NCBI GenBank assembly: GCA_023134935.1
Contig: JAGLUD010000184.1
Span: 1 to 5,684, forward strand
From: Paracoccaceae bacterium
GTDB lineage: Bacteria; Pseudomonadota; Alphaproteobacteria; Rhodobacterales; Rhodobacteraceae
DNA: 5,684 nucleotides
Reading direction: 5' to 3'
Below, piece by piece: positions 1 through 5,540 of this stretch; the first letter of the stretch is position 1; the number at the start of each line of letters is the position of its first letter. The notes beneath the pieces are model-generated. The model did not search any database. It was given only the letters and a program-made list of their open reading frames with translations, and was not told the origin of the DNA. A program made the translations under genes and the position numbers.

Positions 1-349
1 CCAGCAGCCGACCTGAACAGCCGCGTGCAAGCACCATGCCTGCACCAAATATCAGCCCACCGATGATAGCACCGGATATGGAACCAGTGGCGGATAACAT
101 TCGTGCCTCGTCCAGCGAAATCACGTCGAAGAAAAGTGTGCCTTGCGTCCAGAACAATGCTGTCGCGAAGGTCAGTAACCAGACCGCCGTCTTGGGGCCG
201 ATGTTGCCACGGGCGAACTCGACCGCTGCGGCGCGCAGGCAGAAGCGGGACCGTTGAGCGGCGATGCCGAATACCAGACCGACCAGCAGACCAGCTGCGG
301 CGATGGCCTTATCCTCGCCCACCGTTTCTAATAGCCAGACCAAATCCAT
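1..349 (-). CDS. YeeE/YedE family sulfur-compound transporter, N-terminal part (cut by window edge)
   Basis: This is the first 116 residues of an inner-membrane protein of the YeeE/YedE (DUF395) family, which imports thiosulfate or related sulfur compounds. Seen in sequence: a first hydrophobic helix (about residues 15-31), then the SRFC motif with Cys37, further hydrophobic segments (about 53-73 and 91-108), and the family signature GAGMVLARGCSG with Cys111. In the characterised thiosulfate transporter of this family, conserved cysteines relay the substrate; Cys37 and Cys111 correspond to the first two by position. The ATG at 347-349 is preceded by GGAG (plus-strand 356-359) at 6-nt spacing, which supports this start. 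The gene diverges from the MFS gene across a shared intergenic region with an FNR-like dyad. The 3' end lies outside the window, so I cannot tell whether it is a full-length YeeE or a half-size variant. Family call is confident; substrate is inferred. Confidence 0.88.
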   Translation of the reverse strand, partial: MDLVWLLETVGEDKAIAAAGLLVGLVFGIAAQRSRFCLRAAAVEFARGNIGPKTAVWLLTFATALFWTQGTLFFDVISLDEARMLSATGSISGAIIGGLIFGAGMVLARGCSGRLL

Positions 350-364
350 AACGTACTCCAAGTT

Positions 365-376
365 ACATTTGAATGT
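365..376. repeat. Short inverted repeat, possible operator upstream of the YeeE-like gene
   Basis: ACATT-TG-AATGT is a perfect 5-bp dyad around a 2-nt centre. It lies 16-27 bases upstream of the minus-strand start codon, beside the GGAG ribosome binding site and next to a TATATG -10-like hexamer. That placement would suit a repressor site. Sulfur-handling YeeE genes are often controlled by ArsR-family repressors in other bacteria, but no such regulator is in the window, and the dyad is short enough to arise by chance. Confidence 0.25.
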
Positions 377-404
377 CTGCATATACCAACTTGCGGGCAA
401 TCCT

Positions 405-418
405 TTGATCTATGTCAG
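405..418. promoter_or_regulatory. FNR/Crp-family-like dyad in divergent promoter region
   Basis: The sequence TTGAT-CTAT-GTCAG matches the FNR consensus TTGAT-N4-ATCAA at 8 of 10 specified positions, with a perfect left half. It is centred near 411.5, about 60 bases from each start codon of the divergent pair. On the minus strand, a TATATG -10-like hexamer (plus-strand 380-385) lies 29 bases away, close to the spacing of class II activated promoters. FnrL-type regulators are widespread in Rhodobacteraceae. Binding is inferred from sequence only, and degenerate matches of this quality also occur by chance. Confidence 0.4.
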
Positions 419-470
419 GTCAAAACACATTGTTCTGGCCAATCCGGTTAAACACTCGTAAGTCTTGCGG

Positions 471-1700
471 ATGTCTATCATTCAGAACCACAAAACCGTC
501 TCTTTGGCCGATGCCAAGTCCCTGCCCCGCTGGCAGCAACCTGTGATGTTGCTGGTGGTCATGGCAGCAGCATTGCCGCTGGCGTTTTCGACATGGGTGG
601 CGCTTCTAAATAATTTCGTGATCGAGGCCGCCGGTTTTGATGGCGTCGGCATTGGTTGGTTGCAATCCGTGCGCGAAGTACCCGGGTTTTTAGCGGTTGG
701 CGTGATCGTTGTAATCATGTTCATGCGTGAACAAACGTTGGCGCTGGTCAGCCTGCTGGTACTGGGGTTCGCGGTGATGGTGACGGGGTGGTTCCCGTCC
801 ATCGGTGGCTTGTTGGTGACGACTATGATCAGTTCGATCGGGTTTCATTATTACGCGACCGTCAGCCAGTCGTTGCAGCTGCAGTGGATCGACAAGGACA
901 AGGCGCCGCAGACGTTGGGCTGGATCGTTTCAGCGGGTTCGGCTGCCTCATTAGTGGCGTATGGGTTGCTGGTGCTTAGCTGGAAGACCTTCGATCTGTC
1001 ATATAATTTCGTTTACATGATGGGTGGCGGTGCGACCGTTGTGATCGCGCTCATATGCTGGGTTGCTTACCCAAAATTTGAATCACCGCATGCGCAGCAC
1101 ACCAAGATGATCCTGCGGAAACGCTATTGGCTGTATTACGCGTTACAGTTCATGGCCGGCGCGCGCCGTCAGATTTTCGTGGTTTTTGCCGCATTCATGA
1201 TGGTCGAAAAATTCGGGTTTGAGGTGCATGAGGTGACTGCCTTGTTCCTTGTGAACTTCGTCGCCAACATGATTTTCGCGCCGATGATGGGCCACATGAT
1301 TGCACGTGTTGGCGAACGTAACGCGCTGGTGTTTGAATACGTCGGATTGACGTTGGTTTTCTTGGCCTACGGCGGGATATTCTTCTTCGGCTGGGGGGTT
1401 GTTCTGGCGGCGTCCCTTTACGTGATAGATCATTTGTTCTTCGCGCTGGCGTTTGCCCTTAAAACCTACTTCCAGAAGATCGCTGACCCTAAGGATATTG
1501 CGCCTACGGCAGCGGTTTCCTTCACCATTAACCATATCGCGGCGGTGTTCTTGCCAGCGGCGCTTGGGTATCTGTGGATCACGTCGCCGAGCATGGTGTT
1601 CGTGTTGGCAGCGGGTATGGCCCTTACTTCGCTAGCGTTGGCGCTGATGATCCCGCGTCATCCCAAGCCGGGACGCGAGACGGTGTTTGCCAAAGGCTAG
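471..1700 (+). CDS. MFS transporter, substrate unknown
   Basis: The 409-residue product is a polytopic inner-membrane protein with about 11-12 hydrophobic segments, for example near residues 23-46, 73-86, 88-107, 111-128, 150-170, 180-200, 221-245, 256-273, 287-307, 308-330, 355-370 and 375-393. Length and helix count fit the major facilitator superfamily. A loop near 273-283 (GHMIARVGERN) resembles MFS motif A at the TM8-TM9 position. A charged cytoplasmic loop near 201-220 separates the two six-helix halves. The start is uncertain: ATG at 471 is preferred, while an in-frame TTG at 465 would add two residues; neither has a good Shine-Dalgarno sequence. It diverges from a YeeE-type sulfur transporter, so a sulfur-linked role is possible but not shown. 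The GFA-like gene follows 51 bases downstream with no visible terminator between, so the two may be co-transcribed. Confidence 0.88.
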   Translation: MSIIQNHKTVSLADAKSLPRWQQPVMLLVVMAAALPLAFSTWVALLNNFVIEAAGFDGVGIGWLQSVREVPGFLAVGVIVVIMFMREQTLALVSLLVLGFAVMVTGWFPSIGGLLVTTMISSIGFHYYATVSQSLQLQWIDKDKAPQTLGWIVSAGSAASLVAYGLLVLSWKTFDLSYNFVYMMGGGATVVIALICWVAYPKFESPHAQHTKMILRKRYWLYYALQFMAGARRQIFVVFAAFMMVEKFGFEVHEVTALFLVNFVANMIFAPMMGHMIARVGERNALVFEYVGLTLVFLAYGGIFFFGWGVVLAASLYVIDHLFFALAFALKTYFQKIADPKDIAPTAAVSFTINHIAAVFLPAALGYLWITSPSMVFVLAAGMALTSLALALMIPRHPKPGRETVFAKG

Positions 1701-1751
1701 CTTGAGCCAGATCTTGCTGCTAACGTTCGTGTGAAACAGGAGGGTTAGAAT

Positions 1752-2132
1752 ATGCATAAAGGTTCTTGTCTTTGCGGCACTGTCAGTTTTGTGGTCGAAG
1801 GGGAGTTGCCGCCGCCAGATGCGTGCCATTGCACGATTTGCCGGAAGACCTCGGGGCATTATTACGCGGGAACCGACGTCAAAAGGGACGCGCTGACGGT
1901 AACGGGCAGCGAGAATGTCACTTGGTATCAGTCATCCCCAAAAGTTCGCCGCGGATTTTGCGCCACTTGTGGATCATCCCTGTTCTTTGACCCGCCACAC
2001 GTTGACTGGATCGGAGTTTCGATGGGAGCATTTGAGAAACCGACAAACACGAAACTGCATATCCATATCTTCGTTGCAGACATAGGCGATTACTACGATA
2101 TCGCTGATGGGCTTCCGCAGAACCAACAATAG
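1752..2132 (+). CDS. GFA/CENP-V domain zinc protein (glutathione-dependent formaldehyde-activating enzyme-like)
   Basis: This 126-residue protein matches the GFA family in length and in its cysteine pattern. Seen in sequence: SCLCG (Cys6, Cys8), CHCTIC (Cys25, Cys27, Cys30) and FCATCGSSLF (Cys70, Cys73). Together these form the two zinc sites typical of the fold. The founding member, Gfa, was linked to formation of S-hydroxymethylglutathione from formaldehyde, but most short relatives are uncharacterised, so the substrate is unknown and a formaldehyde role should not be assumed. A strong AGGAGG at 1738-1743, 8 nt upstream, fixes the start. The gene lies downstream of the MFS gene in the same direction. 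Its TAG stop directly abuts the stop of the minus-strand soxR remnant, with no bases between and no hairpin terminator at the junction. Confidence 0.9.
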   Translation: MHKGSCLCGTVSFVVEGELPPPDACHCTICRKTSGHYYAGTDVKRDALTVTGSENVTWYQSSPKVRRGFCATCGSSLFFDPPHVDWIGVSMGAFEKPTNTKLHIHIFVADIGDYYDIADGLPQNQQ

Positions 2133-2433
2133 TTAAGGCTTGTCGCCCATTAGATACCGAGGCCCTGCCCCCAGTTTTCCCGCCCTGTCTTGCTTGTTGT
2201 AAAGCGCACAGCTTTTGAGCGATAAGCACCCGCAACCAATGCACCCGTCGAGTTTGTCTCGTAGGGTGGTTAAAGTCTCGATCCTCTGGTCTAGTTCTTC
2301 GCAAAAACCGCCGTTGGCCGCCTGCGTTGCGTTCAGGCGACACCAGCCCTTGGGTTTCATAATACCGGATTGCAGATACCGCTAGCCCCGTTCGATCGGC
2401 TAGGTGACCAATAAATATTGCAACTTTCAGCAT
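2133..2433 (-). pseudogene. soxR: soxR remnant: MerR-family redox regulator with internal deletion and frameshift
   Basis: Two pieces of a SoxR-type [2Fe-2S] regulator lie in different minus-strand frames. The first, 2433 to about 2305 (43 residues), holds the winged-helix N-terminus: IGHLADRTGLAVSAIRYYE followed by NAGGQRRF. The second, about 2300 to 2133 (55 residues), begins EELDQRI, continues the dimerisation helix to RDKLDGC, carries the cluster motif CIGCGCLSLKSC (DNA 2208-2243, pattern C-x2-C-x-C-x5-C) and ends GPRYLMGDKP like rhodobacterial SoxR. Intact SoxR is about 150 residues; these pieces total about 98, so roughly 50 residues (rest of the DNA-binding domain and start of the long helix) are gone, and the join near 2301-2307 is out of frame. 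Read straight through, the first frame runs on to 1918, antisense to the GFA gene, losing the cluster. A 75-residue reading from ATG 2358-2360 could still make the cluster part alone. Identity is confident; loss of function is inferred. Confidence 0.85.
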
Positions 2434-2441
2434 TACAATTA

Positions 2442-2464
2442 TCCAATAGTATACTCCAATAGTA
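2442..2464. repeat. Tandem direct repeat in the soxR/VOC intergenic region
   Basis: TCCAATAGTA occurs at 2442-2451 and again at 2455-2464, two perfect 10-bp copies with a 13-bp period. The repeat lies 9-31 bases upstream of the soxR remnant's start codon, where its own promoter or leader should be, and just upstream of the -35 element facing the VOC gene. It could be a regulator site or a replication-slippage product. Confidence 0.55.
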
Positions 2465-2468
2465 CATC

Positions 2469-2499
2469 TTGACCTGAAGTTAGGTTTGGGAGCTACAAT
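2469..2499 (+). promoter_or_regulatory. SoxR-type promoter for the VOC gene, with SoxR-box-like element
   Basis: A -35 element TTGACC (2469-2474) and a -10 element TACAAT (2494-2499) are separated by 19 bp. This over-long spacer is typical of promoters activated by MerR-family proteins that twist DNA, including SoxR. Inside it, 2473-2490 reads CCTGAAGTTAGGTTTGGG. This matches 13 of 18 bases of the E. coli soxS SoxR box (CCTCAAGTTAACTTGAGG) and sits in the same register relative to -35 and -10. The left half is better preserved than the right. Its position between soxR and a divergent VOC gene is the expected context. Since the adjacent soxR is broken, activation would need a SoxR encoded elsewhere. 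Confidence 0.75.
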
Positions 2500-2525
2500 G
2501 CATCTAGCAACCAGTCAGTTACTAT

Positions 2526-2530
2526 GGGGA
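2526..2530 (+). promoter_or_regulatory. Ribosome binding site deciding the VOC start
   Basis: GGGGA ends 5 nt before the ATG at 2536, whereas the in-frame ATG at 2524 has no purine-rich sequence upstream. This favours the downstream start and removes four N-terminal residues (MGNT) from the longest reading. Confidence 0.6.
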
Positions 2531-2535
2531 ACACA

Positions 2536-2922
2536 ATGAGCCGCGCAATTTTGGAACATGTGAATGTAACGGTCAGCGACCCCGCCAAAACAGCTGATAT
2601 GCTTTGCGATTTGTTTAACTGGCAAATCCGTTGGAGCGGGGATTCGATTAACGGCGGGAAGACAATCCATGTCGGCTCGGCAGGGTCATATGTGGCGCTG
2701 TATTCGCCTGAAGGGGGAACAAGCGTCACTGGCAGCAGTTATGAAAACCTTGGCGGGTTGAACCATATTGCGGTTGTCGTGAAGGACCTTGATGATGTCG
2801 AGGCACGAGTGAAAGCGGCAGGCTTTACCCCCGGAAAACACGGCGATTACGAACCTGGTCGCAGGTTTTACTTCCACGACCTTGATAATATTGAATACGA
2901 GGTCGTCTGTTACGACGACTAA
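2536..2922 (+). CDS. VOC-superfamily (glyoxalase/bleomycin-resistance fold) protein
   Basis: The 128-residue product has the paired beta-alpha-beta-beta-beta modules of the vicinal oxygen chelate superfamily. Module 1 opens with ILEHVNVTVSD (His8) and closes at YVALYSPEG (52-60). Module 2 opens with LNHIAVVVKDLD (His77) and closes with NIEYEVVCYDD (Glu122). His8, His77 and Glu122 occupy three of the usual four metal-ligand positions. The position that is normally Glu at the end of module 1 appears to be Ala54, so classical glyoxalase I activity is doubtful. Members include glyoxalases, dioxygenases and antibiotic-binding proteins; substrate is unknown here. The start at 2536 is chosen over ATG 2524 because of the GGGGA site. 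The gene diverges from the soxR remnant, has a SoxR-type promoter, and is thus probably a redox-stress-induced detoxification gene (inference). Its stop is 7 bases from the stop of the convergent EEP gene. Confidence 0.87.
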   Translation: MSRAILEHVNVTVSDPAKTADMLCDLFNWQIRWSGDSINGGKTIHVGSAGSYVALYSPEGGTSVTGSSYENLGGLNHIAVVVKDLDDVEARVKAAGFTPGKHGDYEPGRRFYFHDLDNIEYEVVCYDD

Positions 2923-2929
2923 ATATTTC

Positions 2930-3754
2930 TCAGTACCGCAACTCCGCAAGAACGGCGAAATGATCGCTTGGGTAGATATCGTTGATCGGTTTGTTGCCAA
3001 CAACTGTGCATTCAACGATATGCCCTGCCCCCTTCGCCGCTGGCTGGCCGACTAGAATGTAATCGATCCGGCGATCAGCCTCGAAATCCATGGCGACATA
3101 AGTGTTGGTGTTATCCCATGTCATGCCGGCGCTGCCGTCACCGGCAAACCCCCATGCGTCGTGGAAAGCCAAACCATCAACAGGGCCAGTTGTCAGGCCG
3201 TTCAGCATCCGCAGTTCCTCGGCATCCGGATCGGCGTTGAGGTCGCCGCAGAGCACGGGAGGAAATTTCAGCGACGGTTTGCTGTCGATAAACCGAGCAA
3301 GATCTGCCACCTGTTTTTGGCGTATGTGGCTTTGATCGTATTTCCAGTTCAGATGGGTTGTGAACAACGGGATTTTGCCGCGCGGGCCGTCGATCTCGGC
3401 ATATATGGCTAGGCGCGCTTCGCCTGTCTGTTCTTTACCGTAGAGCGCGACTTTGTCGGTCGTCTCGATCGGCCAGCGCGATAGGATGGCGTTTCCGAAG
3501 CCTGTATCCCCGACATTCATGCAATTCTCAAAGACGTAGTGGAAACCAAGCTTGGCGGCCAGTTGCGCGGCAAAATTGGTGCCGCCATGCTCCCATACTT
3601 CCTGCAGGGCGATCACGTCGGCATCAATCTCCGCAAGGTTTGATGCAATGACATCCGCGCGTTCTTCCCAAGGGCCGAACCGCCACCAGATATTCCACGT
3701 CAAAACCTTCAGTCGTGTTTCAATGGTGCCTTTTTTCGGGTGTGCGGTCGTCAT
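2930..3754 (-). CDS. Endonuclease/exonuclease/phosphatase (EEP) family hydrolase
   Basis: The 274-residue protein has the complete EEP-fold active-site series in order: TWNIWW (Asn21), LQEVWE (Glu52), GFGNAILSRWP (85-95), TTHLNW (His134), GDLNADP (Asp171, Asn173), RRIDYIL (Asp231) and SDHFAV (Asp264-His265). The family comprises metal-dependent phosphodiesterases and phosphatases acting on DNA, RNA, phospholipids or small molecules; nothing here fixes the substrate. No signal peptide or membrane segment is evident, so it is probably cytoplasmic. The ATG at 3752-3754 is preferred because GGAGG (plus-strand 3762-3766) sits 7 nt upstream. The ATG at 3758-3760 lies only 1 nt from that site. The gene diverges from msrA across an AT-rich region and converges on the VOC gene, without a clear terminator between them. 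Confidence 0.9.
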   Translation of the reverse strand: MTTAHPKKGTIETRLKVLTWNIWWRFGPWEERADVIASNLAEIDADVIALQEVWEHGGTNFAAQLAAKLGFHYVFENCMNVGDTGFGNAILSRWPIETTDKVALYGKEQTGEARLAIYAEIDGPRGKIPLFTTHLNWKYDQSHIRQKQVADLARFIDSKPSLKFPPVLCGDLNADPDAEELRMLNGLTTGPVDGLAFHDAWGFAGDGSAGMTWDNTNTYVAMDFEADRRIDYILVGQPAAKGAGHIVECTVVGNKPINDIYPSDHFAVLAELRY

Positions 3755-3760
3755 GTTCAT

Positions 3761-3889
3761 TCCTCCGTTTGAGGTGAAGCTAATAGAAGTTGATTTCCAA
3801 ATATATAAATTTTTCGCGACCTTTGCATTTTACCCTATGGGCAGCATTCCGAGTGGCGTAGACTTCGGTAAAACACGAAAGAGGCCACC
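3761..3889. other. Divergent AT-rich intergenic region between the EEP gene and msrA
   Basis: This 129-base stretch must hold both promoters. The section around 3781-3835 is markedly AT-rich, with TATATA-like sequence near 3801-3810 that could serve as a -10 element for the minus-strand gene, but I find no convincing -35/-10 pair on either strand. In the msrA leader, CCGAGT (3849-3854) can pair with ACTTCGG (3862-3868) around a 7-nt loop with one bulged base, a weak hairpin of unknown meaning. GAGG at 3881-3884 is the msrA ribosome binding site. Confidence 0.45.
3762..3766 (-). promoter_or_regulatory. Ribosome binding site deciding the EEP start
   Basis: On the minus strand GGAGG is followed by A, an ATG, three bases and a second in-frame ATG. 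Only the second (3752-3754) has normal spacing (7 nt), so the real protein probably begins MTTAHPKK rather than MNMTTAHP. Confidence 0.65.
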
Positions 3890-4534
3890 ATGTTTGGACT
3901 ATCGAAAAAATCTTCAATTCCTGCCCGCGAGACTGCGCTTGCAGGGCGTTCGGAACCCATCCCGACCGACCTTTCACACTTCATTAACGGCAACCCGTTA
4001 AAGGGTCCCTTTCCTGAAGGGTTTGGCGTGGCTGTTTTCGGTATGGGCTGTTTTTGGGGTGTCGAGCGGATATTCTGGGGGATTAACGGTGTCTGGGTGA
4101 CCTCGGTTGGATATGCAGGCGGTCATACGCCCAACGCGACATACGAAGAGGTATGCAGCGGGCAGACAGGCCATAACGAGGTGGTTCAGGTGGTTTTCGA
4201 TCCTACCGTGATCAGCTACGACCAACTGTTGCAGGTGTTCTGGGAAGGTCATAACCCCACCCAAGGCATGCGGCAAGGGAATGATCGTGGCACGCAGTAT
4301 AGGTCTGGCATTTATACTGCCGATGCGGCGCAAATGCGATTGGCGAATGCCTCGAAAGACGTGTTTCAGGCGCAGCTGACCGCGAAAGGCTTTGGGGCGA
4401 TCACCACGGAGATCACCGCCGTAACGGAGTATTACTTTGCCGAGGGGTATCACCAGCAATACCTTGCGAAGAACCCCGACGGATACTGCGGGATCGGTGG
4501 CACTGGCGTCACCTGCCCTATCGGGCTGGGTTGA
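3890..4534 (+). CDS. msrA: Peptide-methionine (S)-S-oxide reductase MsrA
   Basis: This 214-residue enzyme reduces methionine-S-sulfoxide in proteins and as free amino acid, repairing oxidative damage in the cytoplasm with thioredoxin as reductant. Seen in sequence: the catalytic motif GMGCFWGVE with Cys54, SVGYAGG (72-78), GHNEVVQV with the acid-catalyst Glu97, [19 protein letters not shown], and the C-terminal [12 protein letters not shown] and GYCGIGG. Cys200 and Cys209 fit the two recycling cysteines of the long, E. coli-like class (Cys51, Cys198, Cys206 there), with one extra residue between the last two. Length and the roughly 50-residue N-terminal extension also match that class. GAGG 5 nt before the ATG supports the start. 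prmA follows 45 bases later with no terminator between, so the two are likely co-transcribed. Confidence 0.96.
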   Translation: MFGLSKKSSIPARETALAGRSEPIPTDLSHFINGNPLKGPFPEGFGVAVFGMGCFWGVERIFWGINGVWVTSVGYAGGHTPNATYEEVCSGQTGHNEVVQVVFDPTVISYDQLLQVFWEGHNPTQGMRQGNDRGTQYRSGIYTADAAQMRLANASKDVFQAQLTAKGFGAITTEITAVTEYYFAEGYHQQYLAKNPDGYCGIGGTGVTCPIGLG

Positions 4535-4579
4535 CCTTTTGGCGGCGCGGGCCTATCCGCATCGCCAGAGGAGAACCGA

Positions 4580-5449
4580 ATGTCTACTTTCACAGCCCTA
4601 ACCACCCTGCGCGATAAACCCAAAGCCGAAGCATTGGCCGAAGCATTGGAACGCCTGACCCCCGAACCAACCGGAGTCGGCGTGTTTGAGGTCGAGGACG
4701 GGTCTGAAACATGGGAAGTCGGCGGATATTTCATTGAGCAGCCGGACGCCGTTGGACTGGACCTGTTGGCGGCCATGCATGATGCGCAGCCTTTTGCTGT
4801 GTCGGAGCTGGAAGATCGTGATTGGGTAGCGCAAGTGAAGCGTGAGCTGACGCCGGTTTACGCGGGGCGGTTTGTTGTATTCGGTAGCCATGATCGGGAT
4901 ACTATCCCTTCGAACCTGATCAAAATGGAAATCGAAGCTGCGATGGCGTTTGGAACCGGGCATCACGGGACGACCAAAGGGTGCTTGCTTGCGTTGGACA
5001 AGCTGGTGACACAAGGGCTGGTGGCCTCGAATGTCGCGGATATCGGCAGTGGCACGGGCGTTTTGGCGATGGCGGCGGCCTCAGTCTGGCCATGTGCTAC
5101 GCTTGCTTCCGACATTGACCCGATTGCGACGGCAACGGCCTCCGCCAACATCGCGGCGAACGGGCTGGGTGGGCGGATTTCTTGTCATACGGCTGTGGGT
5201 TTTCGCAACCCCGCCATTCGTCAAGCCGCGCCATTCGATCTGGTATTCGCCAATATTCTAGCTGGGCCTCTGAAACGGCTCGCGCCGGATATGGCAAAAC
5301 ACACTGCGCGTGGTTCGGTCCTGATCTTGTCGGGGATTTTGAACACGCAAGCACTGGGTGTCGAGGCCGTATATAAAGGCTGGGGGTTCCACCGGTTGGA
5401 ACTTGGCGTGATTGGCGAATGGACTACGCTGACGTTGCAACGGGGCTAA
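4580..5449 (+). CDS. prmA: Ribosomal protein L11 methyltransferase PrmA
   Basis: The 289-residue product is a class I S-adenosylmethionine-dependent methyltransferase that trimethylates ribosomal protein L11 in the cytoplasm. An N-terminal substrate-recognition domain (about 1-95) precedes the Rossmann catalytic domain. Seen in sequence: the PrmA hallmark AFGTGHHGTT (123-132), SAM motif I VADIGSGTG (152-160), SDIDP with acidic residues binding the SAM ribose (177-181), and FDLVFANILAGPLKRLAP (219-236), the family's active-site loop. Length is near that of E. coli PrmA (293). AGAGGAG at 4567-4573 lies 6 nt upstream of the ATG. It is downstream of msrA in the same direction and ends 20 bases before a strong bidirectional terminator hairpin. 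Nothing appears truncated or unusual. Confidence 0.96.
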   Translation: MSTFTALTTLRDKPKAEALAEALERLTPEPTGVGVFEVEDGSETWEVGGYFIEQPDAVGLDLLAAMHDAQPFAVSELEDRDWVAQVKRELTPVYAGRFVVFGSHDRDTIPSNLIKMEIEAAMAFGTGHHGTTKGCLLALDKLVTQGLVASNVADIGSGTGVLAMAAASVWPCATLASDIDPIATATASANIAANGLGGRISCHTAVGFRNPAIRQAAPFDLVFANILAGPLKRLAPDMAKHTARGSVLILSGILNTQALGVEAVYKGWGFHRLELGVIGEWTTLTLQRG

Positions 5450-5469
5450 TCGCAGTTGGAGGCACAAAA

Positions 5470-5494
5470 AAAGCCGCTCAGATCGAGCGGCTTT
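5470..5494. terminator. Bidirectional intrinsic terminator between prmA and the DUF1127 gene
   Basis: AAAGCCGCTC (5470-5479), loop AGATC, and GAGCGGCTTT (5485-5494) form a perfect 10-bp stem with a GC-rich core. Read on the minus strand, the stem runs into seven consecutive T residues (plus-strand A5466-A5472), ideal for ending the DUF1127 gene, whose stop is 46 bases away. Read on the plus strand, the T-tract is short (TTTAAT) but adequate for prmA, whose stop is 20 bases before the stem. Confidence 0.9.
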
Positions 5495-5540
5495 AATATG
5501 TTCCGGATCGCAGCCCAGAAGTAATGGTCGTAACCACTAA

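Noticed and set aside
36..461. Plus-strand open frames at 36-257, 103-351 and 264-461
   Set aside because: They lie mostly antisense to the YeeE-like gene, show no domain features, and the minus-strand frame has clear family motifs.
465..470. TTG at 465 as the MFS start
   Set aside because: It adds only two residues, has no better Shine-Dalgarno than ATG 471, and ATG is the more common initiator; kept as an alternative only.
1143..1535. A 130-residue minus-strand open frame inside the MFS gene
   Set aside because: It is an antisense shadow of a strongly supported membrane protein gene, with no ribosome binding site or recognisable motif.
1918..2433. A 171-residue minus-strand protein with an N-terminal MerR-like domain
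   Set aside because: Only the first 43 residues resemble SoxR. The rest is out-of-frame soxR followed by antisense of the GFA gene, so it is read-through after the deletion and not a novel fusion.
2902..2919. Hairpin GTCGTC-TGTTAC-GACGAC at the end of the VOC gene as a terminator
   Set aside because: The stem is only 6 bp, lies inside the coding sequence, and is followed by TAAATATTTCT rather than a T-run on either strand.
3998..4459. A 153-residue minus-strand open frame inside msrA
   Set aside because: It is the complement of conserved msrA coding sequence and has no domain of its own.
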